Part shown: piece by piece, positions 28,166 through 37,875 of the stretch
Position numbering within the stretch: position 1 is the first letter of the stretch
Layout: every line of letters begins with the position of its first letter
Assembly (NCBI RefSeq): GCF_041687215.1
Contig: NZ_JAWLCI010000013.1
Location: 1 to 64,000 of the forward strand
Reading direction: 5' to 3'
From: Mariniphaga sp041687215
Lineage (GTDB): Bacteria; Bacteroidota; Bacteroidia; Bacteroidales; Prolixibacteraceae
Length of the DNA stretch: 64,000 nt
Notes under the pieces: model-generated
What the model was told of the DNA's origin: nothing
Seen by the model: only the letters and a program-made list of their open reading frames with translations
Database searches by the model: none
Made by a program: the position numbers and the translations under genes

Positions 28166-28745
28166 GCATATATACTCAATAACGCCCCTAACTACCTCGA
28201 CGTATTTTTCAAAGAACTCGGTAAATGGGTAGATTTAACCGTAGTTTCATTTAGCGGTGCCAGGGGCTGGTTTAATTTATAGGAAGAATGAAAATAGTTT
28301 TATTACGCGCATTGCACGCAGAAGAATTCTTTCGCTTGCCGAAGGCGTATTGATATATTCCGATTTGGTGAAAGAGAAACTATCAACCGAAATTTCTAAA
28401 CCCATTATATCTTTTAATAACACTTCGTTTACTGAAAATGACATTCAAATATTACCATTCAACTTTGATAATGATGAATTAAATCTGATTTGGGTAGGCA
28501 GGTATCAAAAACGAAAAAAATGAACGCCTCATAAACCTGACTCGAAGAAATTCTAAAGTAAATATTCGATTAATTGGGCCTAAAATAAAAAACAATATAC
28601 AATTAAATGAATTTAATATTTCAAATTTGGTATATCCATAATTATCCATTCATTATGTAATTAGTCTGGTTAAACCCTCCTTTCCTTTCGGGCAAGGTAG
28701 AGTTAGCTTTTTACCATTTTTAATGTTTGGTTTTGCTTTAGCTTA
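28166..28745 (+). pseudogene. Shattered GT4-like glycosyltransferase
   Basis: Pieces of one glycosyltransferase lie in shifting frames. AYILNNAPNYLDVFFKELGK and VDLTVVSFSG (from 28166) run to a stop near 28281. A second frame from about 28257 gives GLIYRKNENSF, GVLIYSDLVKEKL and LNLIWVGRYQKRKK to a TGA at 28521-28523. A third frame gives ERLINLTRRNSKVNIRLIGPK to TAA at 28639-28641. A fourth gives YVISLVKPSFPFGQGRVSFL and FLMFGFALA to TAG at about 28745. No start codon precedes the first piece. At least three frameshifts mean it is dead. The 88-residue open frame at 28257 should not be called a gene. The 28-30 kb GT array has thus lost one enzyme. Confidence 0.8.
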
Positions 28746-28782
28746 GCCCGGCAAAATGAATATACTTTATAATTATACATTT

Positions 28783-29859
28783 ATGATTGCAATAATCCAG
28801 CCATTTATTCCACACTATCGAGATGAATTCTTTAAGGGTTTAGTTTCAGAATTACCTGTTGAAATTTTTACCTTGGTGAACAATACAAAAGTTGAAAGTC
28901 GTGGATATAAAAAATCCAGATTAAATACAAAACATTTAAAGAATTTTAGTATTGGTCCTATTCATATATATAATTTTTTTCCTCTGCTATCAAAAAAGAT
29001 TAACACTATAGTTTTAATGGGAAGTGTAAAACATCTTTCAACCTGGATTATTTTGATTTTAAATTTCGCTTTCAAAAAAAAAATAATACTGTGGGGTCAT
29101 GGTATTTCAAATGAAAAATATTCGAAAGAAAGCTTAAAACAACCTTGGTTAAGGAAATTAATGTACAAAATGGCCAATTACTCCTGGTTCTATACTGAAA
29201 ACGAACTTAAAATATGGCAAAATCAAATTCCAAATTTGCGAGGAACTGCATTAAATAATACAATATCGGATATAGATAAAATTATTTCCAAACCTTTTCC
29301 AGATTCGACTGTAAAAAAATCGTTTAAAGAAAAATATAAAATAAAAACCGGAATCAATCTGATAATATGTGTTAGATTTTCCAATCCAAATAGAAAGGCT
29401 GAATTATTAGTGGAACTTATGCAGATTCTCGATACAAATATTTATGGACTTATTGTAATTGGCGATGGACCATTAAAACCAGATTTTAATGGCATTAAAA
29501 ATATATACGACTTTGGAGCAATCTATGATTTCTCGGTTAAATCAGAACTGTTTTCCATAGCTGATTTATACTTACAACCAGCATGGAATGGTTTATCAAT
29601 CGTTGAAGCTCTCGCTCACGGTTTACCTGTTTGCACTTTAAAAAGAAGTGATCATACTCATCAAGGTGTTGAATACAATTACTTAACAGAAGGTTTGAAT
29701 GCTATTTTAGGAAAGAATATTAAAGAGTTAGCTCAAAAAATATCAGAAATTGATATTAAAGAATATGAAAAAATGAGAAAATCAACAAAAAATTTCGCTA
29801 AAAATAATTTATCAATGAAAAATATGATTGAAAAAGCGATATTAACTCTTAAGGAATAG
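28783..29859 (+). CDS. GT4-like glycosyltransferase
   Basis: About 358 residues. ATG 28783 (MIAIIQPFIPHYRDEFF) is chosen over 28756 because the family begins with the II.P..P.YR..FF strand and helix. The C-terminal Rossmann half holds LIICVRFSNPNRKAELL, IVIGDGPLKPDF and the donor motif NGLSIVEALAHGLPVCT with its glutamate. It is likely one step of repeat-unit synthesis. It starts right after the ruined glycosyltransferase and is followed 6 bp later by another GT. Sugar specificity unknown. Confidence 0.8.
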   Translation: MIAIIQPFIPHYRDEFFKGLVSELPVEIFTLVNNTKVESRGYKKSRLNTKHLKNFSIGPIHIYNFFPLLSKKINTIVLMGSVKHLSTWIILILNFAFKKKIILWGHGISNEKYSKESLKQPWLRKLMYKMANYSWFYTENELKIWQNQIPNLRGTALNNTISDIDKIISKPFPDSTVKKSFKEKYKIKTGINLIICVRFSNPNRKAELLVELMQILDTNIYGLIVIGDGPLKPDFNGIKNIYDFGAIYDFSVKSELFSIADLYLQPAWNGLSIVEALAHGLPVCTLKRSDHTHQGVEYNYLTEGLNAILGKNIKELAQKISEIDIKEYEKMRKSTKNFAKNNLSMKNMIEKAILTLKE

Positions 29860-29865
29860 CCGGTG

Positions 29866-30981
29866 ATGAAAATTTTAGTAAATACATCAAATCTCAAGAA
29901 AGGAGGTGGCCTTCAAGTAGCTCATTCCTTTTTAAACGAAATAAAATCAAATACTGAACACATTTTTCATATCGTCTTATCATTAGCTTTAAGAGAACAA
30001 ATTAACCCGCAAGATTATCCTGAGAATTTTACTTTTTATAACTACTCCATCAATCCAACTCTTTTAAAAGCTATTGCTGGCAGAGATTCATTTTTAAATT
30101 CTCTGGAGGAAAAAATTCAACCCGATAAGGTTTTTTCAGTTTTTGGACCAACCTATTGGCGTCCCAAAAGGATTCATGTTACCGGCTTTGCCAAGGCTCA
30201 ATATTTATATAAAAATTCTCCTTTTTTTGATTTGCTATCAACAAAAGATAGGATTAAGTTAAAAATTAAACAGGTATTACATCTGAATAATTTCAATAAA
30301 TGCAGTGATGTATTAATCACAGAATCCGAAGATGTAACAAAGCAATTGCAGAAAATTTTTCTAAATAAAAAAATTCATACTGTAACTAATTATTACAATC
30401 AGATGTTTGATATGCCGGATTATTGGGATAATTCAATAAAATTGCCTGAATTTAATGGTTTAACAATATTGACTGTTTCTGCAAATTACCCTCATAAAAA
30501 TCTTTCTATCATTCCACAAGTAATTTCCTATTTAAAAGAAAATCATCCTAAGTTTCGTTTTCGATTTATTTTAACTATAAATGGTGGCGATATAGCTTAT
30601 GATGATTCACAAAAAGAAAATATTGTTTTTTTGGGTAAAATAAATATTACTCAATGTCCTTTTGTGTATAAACAATCTGATTTTATGTTTTTACCAACTT
30701 TGCTGGAATGTTTTTCAGCGTCCTATGCAGAAGCTATGAGAATGGAGACTCCAATTTTGACCTCTGATTTATCATTTGCCCATGGCTTGTGCGGTAATTC
30801 AGCTATTTACTTTAATCCGCTTTCTCCCAGTGATATTGGAGAAAAAATAGTAAAATTGGCAAAAAGTGAAGATAAACAGACAAAGCTTGTTGAAAACGGG
30901 AAACAGCAACTAAAAAAGTTCGATAACTCAACTGTTAGAGCATTGAAATACTTAAAAATAATGGAAGAATTAAAAACATGA
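29866..30981 (+). CDS. GT4-like glycosyltransferase
   Basis: About 371 residues of GT-B fold. It opens with MKILVNTSNLKKGGGLQVAH, the glycine loop of the N-terminal domain. The C-terminal domain has LTILTVSANYPHKNL, a linker, and PTLLECFSASYAEAMRMETPIL, which carries the E-x7-E signature of retaining GT4 enzymes. ATG 29866 is chosen over the GTG one codon upstream. The stop overlaps the next gene by 4 bp, so it is coupled to the oxidoreductase. Donor sugar unknown. Confidence 0.82.
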   Translation: MKILVNTSNLKKGGGLQVAHSFLNEIKSNTEHIFHIVLSLALREQINPQDYPENFTFYNYSINPTLLKAIAGRDSFLNSLEEKIQPDKVFSVFGPTYWRPKRIHVTGFAKAQYLYKNSPFFDLLSTKDRIKLKIKQVLHLNNFNKCSDVLITESEDVTKQLQKIFLNKKIHTVTNYYNQMFDMPDYWDNSIKLPEFNGLTILTVSANYPHKNLSIIPQVISYLKENHPKFRFRFILTINGGDIAYDDSQKENIVFLGKINITQCPFVYKQSDFMFLPTLLECFSASYAEAMRMETPILTSDLSFAHGLCGNSAIYFNPLSPSDIGEKIVKLAKSEDKQTKLVENGKQQLKKFDNSTVRALKYLKIMEELKT

Positions 30982-33098
30982 AACAAATTATCCAATCCTT
31001 TAAAACCGGTGAAACCCTATTGGAAGAGGTTCCGGCTCCGGTGGTACAACCGGGTACTGTTTTAATTAAAACTACCCGCAGCCTGGTGTCTTTGGGTACC
31101 GAGCGTATGCTGGTGGAGTTTGGTAAAGCAAGCCTGCTAGCCAAGGCCAGGCAGCAACCGGATAAAGTAAAACAGGTACTCGATAAAATGAAAACCGACG
31201 GTATAGTGCCAACATTGGAGGCCGTATTTAATAAACTCGGCGAACCACTGCCGCTGGGTTATTGCAATGTGGGAGAGGTATTGGCGGTTGGTGAAGGGGT
31301 TAGTGAGTTTAAAAAAGGAGATCGTGTGGCTTCCAACGGGAAACATGCCGAATTTGTATGTGTACCAAAAAACCTGGTGGCCAAAGTCCCCGCAAATGTA
31401 AATGATGAAGAAGCTGCTTTTACCGTTATTGGTTCCATTGGCCTGCAGGGAATGCGTTTGTGCAATCCAACTTTTGGGGAAACCATCGTGGTTACTGGTC
31501 TGGGACTTATTGGCTTGTTAACTGCACAAATGCTTTTGGCCAACGGTTGCCGTGTAATCGGAATAGATGTTGATGCAACAAAGCTTAAAATCGCACAAGA
31601 GTGGGGCATTCAAACTATTAATCCTGCTAAAGGCGATGATCCTGTAAAAACCGTATTACACTATACCAATAACATAGGTGCGGATGGAGTAGTTATTACT
31701 GCCTCAACTCAAAATAATGATGTAATAGCACAGGCAGCACAAATGAGTCGCAAACGCGGGCGTATTGTGTTGGTTGGCGTCATTGGCCTGGATATCAGCC
31801 GTGCCGATTTTTACGAAAAGGAACTCTCTTTCCAGGTTTCCTGCTCCTATGGGCCAGGCCGCTACGACGATAACTACGAGGAAAAGGGACAGGATTATCC
31901 CATCGGGTTTGTACGCTGGACCGAAAAACGAAATTTTGAAGCCATTCTGAATGCTATTTCTTCCGGGCAAATAAATGTAAAACCATTGATTACCGAAGTC
32001 GTCGATTTGGAAGACTATTTAAAGATTTATGGCAATATGCGCAACTCTGGCGTTATTGCTTCAATTTTAAAATATACTGCAGAAAAAACATCTTATAGCA
32101 ATACCATAAAAGTTTCGGAAAATAAAAATTCAGGAAAAACCAATGGAATAGCCATTGTTGGTGCTGGTAACTTTACTAAAATGACGATGCTTCCGGCATT
32201 TAAGGCCATCCCGGCCAACATAACCCACATTGTCAGTTCGGGTGGCGTTTCAGGTACTTCCCTTGCAAAAAAGTACGGCATTGCGAACAGTTCCACTGAT
32301 TTTGAAGAGGTTTTGAAAAATGAAGGCATTAATACTGTTGTTATTACAACCCGCCACAATTTGCATGCTTTAATGACCATTGATGCGCTGAAAGCCGGGA
32401 AAAATGTTTTTGTGGAAAAACCCCTGGCTTTAAATTCAGAGGAGCTGGAGGAAATTAAATCAGTCTTTAAAAACAGTGACAATACAATTTCTGTTGGTTT
32501 TAACCGTCGGTTCTCCCCTTATTCGGTAAAAATAAAATCCCTCATTGGCGAAAGCGGTGCGCCTATTCATGTGATTGCCACGATGAACGCCGGGTTGATT
32601 CCTCCCAATATTTGGGTACATGACTTGAAAGTGGGTGGTGGCCGCATTATTGGCGAAGCCTGTCATTTTATAGATCTGATTACATTCCTGACAGGCAGTA
32701 AGGTAGTATCCGTTTGTATGAATGCGCTGGGAACACAACCCGAAGAAAACACGGACAATGCCACAATTCTGTTGAAATATGAAAACGGCTCCAACGGCGT
32801 TATCAATTATTTCGCTAATGGCAGCAAGTCGTACGATAAGGAGCGGGTGGAAGTGTACTCGCAGGAACGAACACTTGTGCTCGAAAACTGGCGCAAGCTG
32901 AAAGGGTACGGATTTAAAGGTTTCTCTAAAATGAAATCAAAAATGGACAAAGGCCATAAGGCGCAGTTTAGTTTACTATCAGAACAGATAAATAATGGCG
33001 GCCCGGCTCTCATTCCGTTCGATGAAATAGTGAACACCACCAAAGCCAGTTTTGCGGCCATACAGAGTTTAAAGGAAGGGGGATGGGTGGAAGTTTAG
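30978..33098 (+). CDS. Two-domain oxidoreductase: MDR alcohol dehydrogenase + Gfo/Idh/MocA
   Basis: A 706-residue fusion. Residues 1-355 form a medium-chain dehydrogenase (GEGVSEFKKGDRVASNG; nucleotide-binding VVTGLGLIGLLTAQML). Residues about 385-700 form a Gfo/Idh/MocA domain (GIAIVGAGNFTKMTMLPAF; EKPLALNSEEL with the conserved Lys-Pro; GEACHFIDLITFL). Fusions of this kind recur in glycan clusters next to heparinase-like genes. They probably oxidise or epimerise a sugar nucleotide or a lipid-linked uronate. The MDR half lacks an evident structural-zinc Cys cluster. It lies in a run with UDP-GlcNAc 2-epimerase, a heparinase II/III protein and a GT4, a recurring neighbourhood. The reaction itself is inferred. 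Confidence 0.85.
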   Translation: MKQIIQSFKTGETLLEEVPAPVVQPGTVLIKTTRSLVSLGTERMLVEFGKASLLAKARQQPDKVKQVLDKMKTDGIVPTLEAVFNKLGEPLPLGYCNVGEVLAVGEGVSEFKKGDRVASNGKHAEFVCVPKNLVAKVPANVNDEEAAFTVIGSIGLQGMRLCNPTFGETIVVTGLGLIGLLTAQMLLANGCRVIGIDVDATKLKIAQEWGIQTINPAKGDDPVKTVLHYTNNIGADGVVITASTQNNDVIAQAAQMSRKRGRIVLVGVIGLDISRADFYEKELSFQVSCSYGPGRYDDNYEEKGQDYPIGFVRWTEKRNFEAILNAISSGQINVKPLITEVVDLEDYLKIYGNMRNSGVIASILKYTAEKTSYSNTIKVSENKNSGKTNGIAIVGAGNFTKMTMLPAFKAIPANITHIVSSGGVSGTSLAKKYGIANSSTDFEEVLKNEGINTVVITTRHNLHALMTIDALKAGKNVFVEKPLALNSEELEEIKSVFKNSDNTISVGFNRRFSPYSVKIKSLIGESGAPIHVIATMNAGLIPPNIWVHDLKVGGGRIIGEACHFIDLITFLTGSKVVSVCMNALGTQPEENTDNATILLKYENGSNGVINYFANGSKSYDKERVEVYSQERTLVLENWRKLKGYGFKGFSKMKSKMDKGHKAQFSLLSEQINNGGPALIPFDEIVNTTKASFAAIQSLKEGGWVEV

Positions 33099-33124
33099 GC
33101 GCGAATTTGGTACAGATTGCTTCT

Positions 33125-33148
33125 CCCGATATCGCTTTGCTTATCGGG
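33125..33148. other. Intergenic hairpin CCCGAT-N12-ATCGGG
   Basis: A 6-bp G/C-rich stem in the 138-bp gap between the oxidoreductase and the 2-epimerase genes. No T-run follows. It resembles the CCCGA/TCGGG hairpin at 20075-20090, so it may belong to a dispersed intergenic repeat. Function unknown. Confidence 0.35.
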
Positions 33149-33236
33149 ATAGCAATGACCGCCCCGAACGAACCAATCTGTCCGCACCCGCTCCAACCAG
33201 TATTATAAAGTAAAACAATAAAAACATAAATACAAT

Positions 33237-34328
33237 ATGAAAATCGACCTCATCGCCGGCGCACGGCCCAACTTTATGAAGATAGCGCCTATAATTGAGG
33301 CTATTAAAAAAGCACAAAACAAGGGTAAAAGTATTAGTTTTAGATTAATACATACCGGTCAGCACTATGACAGAAATATGAGCGGTAATTTTTTTGAGCA
33401 ACTGGGAATTCCCGAACCCGATGTAAACCTTGGTGCAGGAGGCGGTACACAAGCCGAACAAACCGCAGCTATTATGATTGGATATGAAAAATTACTCCTT
33501 GAGGAAAAATCAGATTTATGCCTCGTAGTTGGCGACGTAACCTCAACAATGGCCTGTGCCATAACCGCACAAAAGCTGCATGTAAAAGTGGCGCATGTGG
33601 AAGGAGGAATTCGCTCAGGGGACTGGTCCATGCCAGAAGAGATAAACCGAATGGTGACTGACAGCATTACTAATTATTTTTTTACAACTACCAATACTGC
33701 CGACGAAAATCTATTGAAATCAGGTATTTCTAAGGATTGTATTTTCAGGGTAGGCAATACCATGATTGACACTTTAATTAAACAACGCCCAAGGTTTCAA
33801 AAGCCTCCGGTTTGGAATAATTTAAAACTGGGAAAGGGCAATTACATGGTAATGACGCTACACCGTCCCGCCAATGTGGACGAAGAATCGAAACTGAAGG
33901 AATTGCTCGATGAAATAATACTTCATTCAAATGGTTTACCTTTGGTATTTCCGGTGCATCCCCGCACGTCCAAAATATTGAATGGCTTGGGCATTGCACA
34001 TCCACGATTACACATGATTGAGCCTCTGGGATATTTGGAATTTAATTATCTGGTGGAAAACAGTAAAGCGGTTATTACTGATTCAGGGGGAATTACCGAA
34101 GAAACAACAGTTATGGGAATTCCCTGTATAACGCTGCGCGATAATACCGAGCGACCGGAAACAATAACTATAGGTACAAATGAACTTATTGGAACAGATC
34201 CTGACGCAATTAAACCTGCAATGGAGAAGCTTTTTGCCGGAAAATGGAAAGAAGGCAGTATTCCCGAATTATGGGATGGACATACCGCGGAGCGAATTGT
34301 GGACATTTTATTAGATATTTTTAATTAA
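33237..34328 (+). CDS. wecB: Non-hydrolysing UDP-N-acetylglucosamine 2-epimerase
   Basis: A 363-residue enzyme with the signature motifs of WecB: GARPNFMKIAPII at the start, HTGQHYDRNMS, HVEGGIRSGDWSMPEEINR with the catalytic acidic residues and His, HRPANVD, and the UDP-binding C-terminal DSGGITEETTVMGIPCITLR. It interconverts UDP-GlcNAc and UDP-ManNAc in the cytoplasm, supplying ManNAc or ManNAc-derived sugars. With the dehydratase at 5180 and the two-domain oxidoreductase upstream it suggests an N-acetylated, partly deoxy or uronic repeat unit. No UDP-ManNAc dehydrogenase gene is in the window. Confidence 0.92.
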   Translation: MKIDLIAGARPNFMKIAPIIEAIKKAQNKGKSISFRLIHTGQHYDRNMSGNFFEQLGIPEPDVNLGAGGGTQAEQTAAIMIGYEKLLLEEKSDLCLVVGDVTSTMACAITAQKLHVKVAHVEGGIRSGDWSMPEEINRMVTDSITNYFFTTTNTADENLLKSGISKDCIFRVGNTMIDTLIKQRPRFQKPPVWNNLKLGKGNYMVMTLHRPANVDEESKLKELLDEIILHSNGLPLVFPVHPRTSKILNGLGIAHPRLHMIEPLGYLEFNYLVENSKAVITDSGGITEETTVMGIPCITLRDNTERPETITIGTNELIGTDPDAIKPAMEKLFAGKWKEGSIPELWDGHTAERIVDILLDIFN

Positions 34329-34401
34329 CCAAAACGTACATAAAAAAGATACAGCGGTTAAAGTATGGTTATTCCTAACTTTTACAAACGGCAATATCAT
34401 A

Positions 34402-36264
34402 ATGAAAAAACTCTTTCTTTACGTATCCACCATTCTTAAACTCGGCATCTCTAACGTTGCCTATGTTGCCTGGTATCGGCTTACTTTAAAAACCGGGTTG
34501 CGCAAGCTTTGGTTTAAGCAGAAAAAATTCAAATCCAAATCGGCATTTTTTTCTGAAACAACATTGAAATCTGATTATCCCGAAGAATGGAAAGCACAAC
34601 TATTGGAAGATGCAAATAAAATAATTCAAGGAGAAATAAGGTATTACGCCTTTCATTGGAAAGTAATTGGAAATCCACCAAACTGGTTTATAAATCCTTT
34701 TAACGGTAAAGAATACCCAAATGTTAGCAAACATTGGACAAAACTCGGGGATTTTAACCCGATGGTGGGTGATATAAAAAGCGTATGGGAAGCCAGTCGT
34801 TTTGAATGGGTTGTTACACTTTCGCGGGCATATGCTGTAACAGGTGATAAAAAATATCTTAACACCCTTAATTTATGGCTGTCTGATTGGGTAGTAAAGA
34901 ATCCATTTAATACTGGTCCAAACTGGAAATGTGGACAGGAAGCTAGCATCCGGGTATTTAATTTGTTCAATGCTGCTTATATATTAAATCAATATGTTCA
35001 TCCATCGGAATCATTAATAGAGTTTGTTTATTCTTCTATGCAGCGCATTAGTAAAAACATTCTGTATGCTATTGCGCAGGACAATAATCATGGAACCAGT
35101 GAGGCAGCAGCTCTTTTTATGGGTGGTTTGTGGCTGCAAAAAGTAAACCCGGATAAATACCCTAAAGCAGAAAAATTTGCCCTAAAAGGTCGCTATTGGC
35201 TGGAAAACCGGGCCAATAAACTGATTTCTGATAGCGGCAGCTTTTCCCAGCACTCTGTTACTTATCACCGGATATTGCTGGATACACTCTGTTATGTAGA
35301 ATTCTGGAGAAAAATCCTGGAGGGCAAAATATTTTCGCCCCGTTTTTATAGGAAAACAAAAGATGCCGTAAACTGGTTGTACAAACTCACGGATACCATT
35401 TCGGGCAATGCCCCCAATTTGGGATCCAATGATGGCGCAATGTTTCTTAATACCCACTCTTGCCATTACCGCAATTTCAGGCCAACATTACAATTGGCTG
35501 CCATCCTTTTTTACGATACCTTCTGGTTTAATTTTGGCAAACACAACGAAGTATTATACTGGTTCAACATGAAGTTTATTGAGGTAAAGGAGGCTCCGAT
35601 TAAAAACAATTTTTCAGCAAATGGTTTTGCAATCCTACATGGAGATAATACCTGGACATTAATCCGCTGGCCCTGGTTCCGGTTTCGTCCTTCACACAAT
35701 GACGTCATGCACGTGGACATATGGCACAATGGTAAAAATATTATTTGCGATTCCGGCTCCTATTCCTACAACCCGGAAAAAGAATGTGATTTCAATCTAG
35801 GTTCAGTTCATTCTCACAATACATTGAGTTTCGACGACCGGGAACAGATGCCTGCGATCAGTCGCTTCCTTGCGGGGAACTGGTTAAAACCGGAAACTGC
35901 TGTTTTGGAAACGCTTGAAAAAACAAATGCTTCGAAATGGACAGGAAGTTATAAAGATTCTTTTGGTAACCGGCATAAACGCTCAGTTGAAATTACGGAT
36001 AATAAATGGATAATCGTGGATACCCTTTCCGGAAGTTTTAATAAAGTTTTGGCAGGATATACTCTGAACACAAGTGAATGGAAATTGATGGATGGAAAAA
36101 TACTAACTCCTTTTTTTGATATAGAATTACCGGTTGATACTACTGCTCAACTAAAAGATACTTTTGTTTCGGATCATTACCAGGAAAAGCACAGCTTGAA
36201 AAGGATTGAAATTGCAATTAATAAACCAGGAATTTATACTACTTGTATAAATCTAAAAGATTAA
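34402..36264 (+). CDS. Heparinase II/III-like protein
   Basis: A 620-residue protein with an (alpha/alpha)-toroid N-terminal part (about 90-390; WTKLGDFNPMVGDIKSVWEASRFEW, QDNNHGTSEAAALF) and a beta-sheet C-terminal Heparinase_II_III domain (about 410-600; HNDVMHVDIWHNGKNIICDS, VHSHNTLSFDD). These fit uronate polysaccharide lyases, with Asn-His and Tyr/His candidates in the toroid. No classical signal peptide is visible, only a mildly hydrophobic N-terminus. The placement beside a dehydrogenase fusion and a glycosyltransferase is a recurring biosynthetic arrangement. Here it may epimerise or modify uronates during assembly rather than degrade glycan (inference). Confidence 0.82.
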   Translation: MKKLFLYVSTILKLGISNVAYVAWYRLTLKTGLRKLWFKQKKFKSKSAFFSETTLKSDYPEEWKAQLLEDANKIIQGEIRYYAFHWKVIGNPPNWFINPFNGKEYPNVSKHWTKLGDFNPMVGDIKSVWEASRFEWVVTLSRAYAVTGDKKYLNTLNLWLSDWVVKNPFNTGPNWKCGQEASIRVFNLFNAAYILNQYVHPSESLIEFVYSSMQRISKNILYAIAQDNNHGTSEAAALFMGGLWLQKVNPDKYPKAEKFALKGRYWLENRANKLISDSGSFSQHSVTYHRILLDTLCYVEFWRKILEGKIFSPRFYRKTKDAVNWLYKLTDTISGNAPNLGSNDGAMFLNTHSCHYRNFRPTLQLAAILFYDTFWFNFGKHNEVLYWFNMKFIEVKEAPIKNNFSANGFAILHGDNTWTLIRWPWFRFRPSHNDVMHVDIWHNGKNIICDSGSYSYNPEKECDFNLGSVHSHNTLSFDDREQMPAISRFLAGNWLKPETAVLETLEKTNASKWTGSYKDSFGNRHKRSVEITDNKWIIVDTLSGSFNKVLAGYTLNTSEWKLMDGKILTPFFDIELPVDTTAQLKDTFVSDHYQEKHSLKRIEIAINKPGIYTTCINLKD

Positions 36265-36283
36265 TTAACGGATAAATAATCAT

Positions 36284-37510
36284 ATGAAAATACTTTACTT
36301 CCATCAAAATTTTACTCTTCCTACTCAGGCAGGTGGAACCCGTTCTTATGAAATGGCCCGGAAATTATTGGAACGAGGCCATGAGGTTATTATGGTAAGC
36401 GGCGGAAAAGAAAAAATTAATTTCAAGCCAACCAATATTTCCGGTGTGTCGAGAGGTTTTTTTGATGGGATTGATGTCATTCAAATTGAGGCGCCCTATT
36501 CCAATAAAGATGGAATTGCAAAAAGAACAATGATTTTTCTAAAGTTTGCATATAGGGGAATACAAATTGCTTTAAAAGAAGATTATGATTTGCTTTTTGC
36601 CACATCGACGCCTTTGACAGCAGGTATTCCAGGCATATTTTCTAAATGGTTCAGAAAAAGAAAATTTATCTTTGAAGTAAGAGACTTATGGCCGGAACTG
36701 CCCAAAGCATTGGGAATGAAAAATCCTTTTTTATTATGGGGTATGAGCCTGCTCGAATGGTTAAGCTACCGGAAAGCGGATGCCTGTATTGGCCTGTCAC
36801 CGGGTATTTGCGAAGGTATTGCCAAAAGGAGTTCAAAAAATAAACGAATTACACTCGTGCCAAATGGGTGCGATTTGGATATTTTTCAACCAGGAAAAAG
36901 GAGAGATTTAAAACTACCGGGAATAAAACCCAATGACACAGTAGCTGTTTTCACTGGCGCACACGGCGTGGCAAATGGGTTGGATGCAGTTTTAGATGCT
37001 GCATCGGAACTAAAAAACAGAAAACGGACAGATATTGTCTTTGTTTTTATTGGTGATGGAAAGATGAAACCTGCTTTAATGGAAAGAGCTGAAAAAGAAG
37101 GGCTTGCTAACTGTCGTTTTTTCGATTCTGTGCCCAAAACAGAATTAAACAAAATAGTTTCAAGTGCTGATATTGGATTGATGATACTTGCCAATGTGCC
37201 TGCATTCTACTATGGTACTTCCCCAAATAAATTCTTTGATTATCTGTCTTCAGGCCTGCCTGTATTAAATAATTACCCGGGTTGGCTGGCTGATTTGATC
37301 CGGGAAAATCACTGTGGGGTTGTAACTGAACCGGATGATGCAAAATCATTTGCAGAAGGATTAATCTTCCTTGCCGATAATCCGGAACAAAGAAAAAAAT
37401 TTGGATTAAATGCCCGAAAACTGGCTGAAAATTCATTTACAAGAAATGACCTGGCAAACAAATTTGTTGATTTTATTGAAAGTGTTTATGATGTCAAAAC
37501 ATCCAAGTAA
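36284..37510 (+). CDS. GT4-like glycosyltransferase (WbuB-type)
   Basis: A 408-residue GT-B enzyme. MKILYFHQNFTLPTQAGGTR at the start has the GG loop; FEVRDLWPELPKALGM is a WbuB-type motif; the C-terminal domain has FTGAHGVANGLDAVLDA and a donor site with PAFYYGTSPNKFFDYLSSGLPVL, where the usual E-x7-E is replaced by a NKFFDYL form common in this subgroup. WbuB-like enzymes transfer N-acetylfucosamine-type sugars; the donor here is not known. It is 19 bp after the heparinase-like gene, in the same operon. Confidence 0.85.
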   Translation: MKILYFHQNFTLPTQAGGTRSYEMARKLLERGHEVIMVSGGKEKINFKPTNISGVSRGFFDGIDVIQIEAPYSNKDGIAKRTMIFLKFAYRGIQIALKEDYDLLFATSTPLTAGIPGIFSKWFRKRKFIFEVRDLWPELPKALGMKNPFLLWGMSLLEWLSYRKADACIGLSPGICEGIAKRSSKNKRITLVPNGCDLDIFQPGKRRDLKLPGIKPNDTVAVFTGAHGVANGLDAVLDAASELKNRKRTDIVFVFIGDGKMKPALMERAEKEGLANCRFFDSVPKTELNKIVSSADIGLMILANVPAFYYGTSPNKFFDYLSSGLPVLNNYPGWLADLIRENHCGVVTEPDDAKSFAEGLIFLADNPEQRKKFGLNARKLAENSFTRNDLANKFVDFIESVYDVKTSK

Positions 37511-37615
37511 AAAAATGTTATAAAATGGATGATTGAAAAATCAGCTCACTTTAACAACAAATTTTAGTTTTAAGGTGAAAATAACACAATTAAAAAAAAT
37601 ACCATCATCCAAATC

Positions 37616-37790
37616 ATGTATAAAAAAATTTTTAAACGTTTTTTTGACTTTCTGATTGCCTTTACCGGGATCATCGTCATCAGCCCGTTGTTTATCCTCC
37701 TCACCTTCTTTTTATCTGTTGCCAATCAGGGGCAGGCGTATTTTTTACCCAAAAAAGCTGGAGAAAAATGAAAAAATACGTTTTCAATCT
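37616..37790 (+). pseudogene. Truncated, frameshifted copy of the initiating sugar transferase
   Basis: ATG 37616 begins MYKKIFKRFFDFLIAFTGII and stays nearly identical to the start of the intact sugar transferase at 39936 for about 40 codons. One G is missing in the run after GCCAATCAG (GGGG versus GGGGG), giving a frameshift and a TGA at 37769-37771. DNA similarity persists in the shifted frame to about 37790 (AAAAATGAAAAAATA) and then ends. The remaining three quarters of the gene is absent. It is a relic of a duplication or of insertion of the 37876 gene next to a sugar transferase end. Confidence 0.85.
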
Positions 37791-37875
37791 TGTTGAAAGT
37801 GTTTAAAAGTGAAAGTATAAGTCAGGAAAATGGGAGCTTTTAATAAGGAAGTAGCTCATTTAATAAATCATAAAT

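Noticed and set aside
28257..28523. 88-residue open frame that could be called a small protein
   Set aside because: It is the middle piece of a frameshifted glycosyltransferase; flanking frames supply the missing N- and C-terminal parts.
31259..31609. 116-residue minus-strand open frame
   Set aside because: It is antisense to the dehydrogenase half of the two-domain oxidoreductase; an ordinary shadow.
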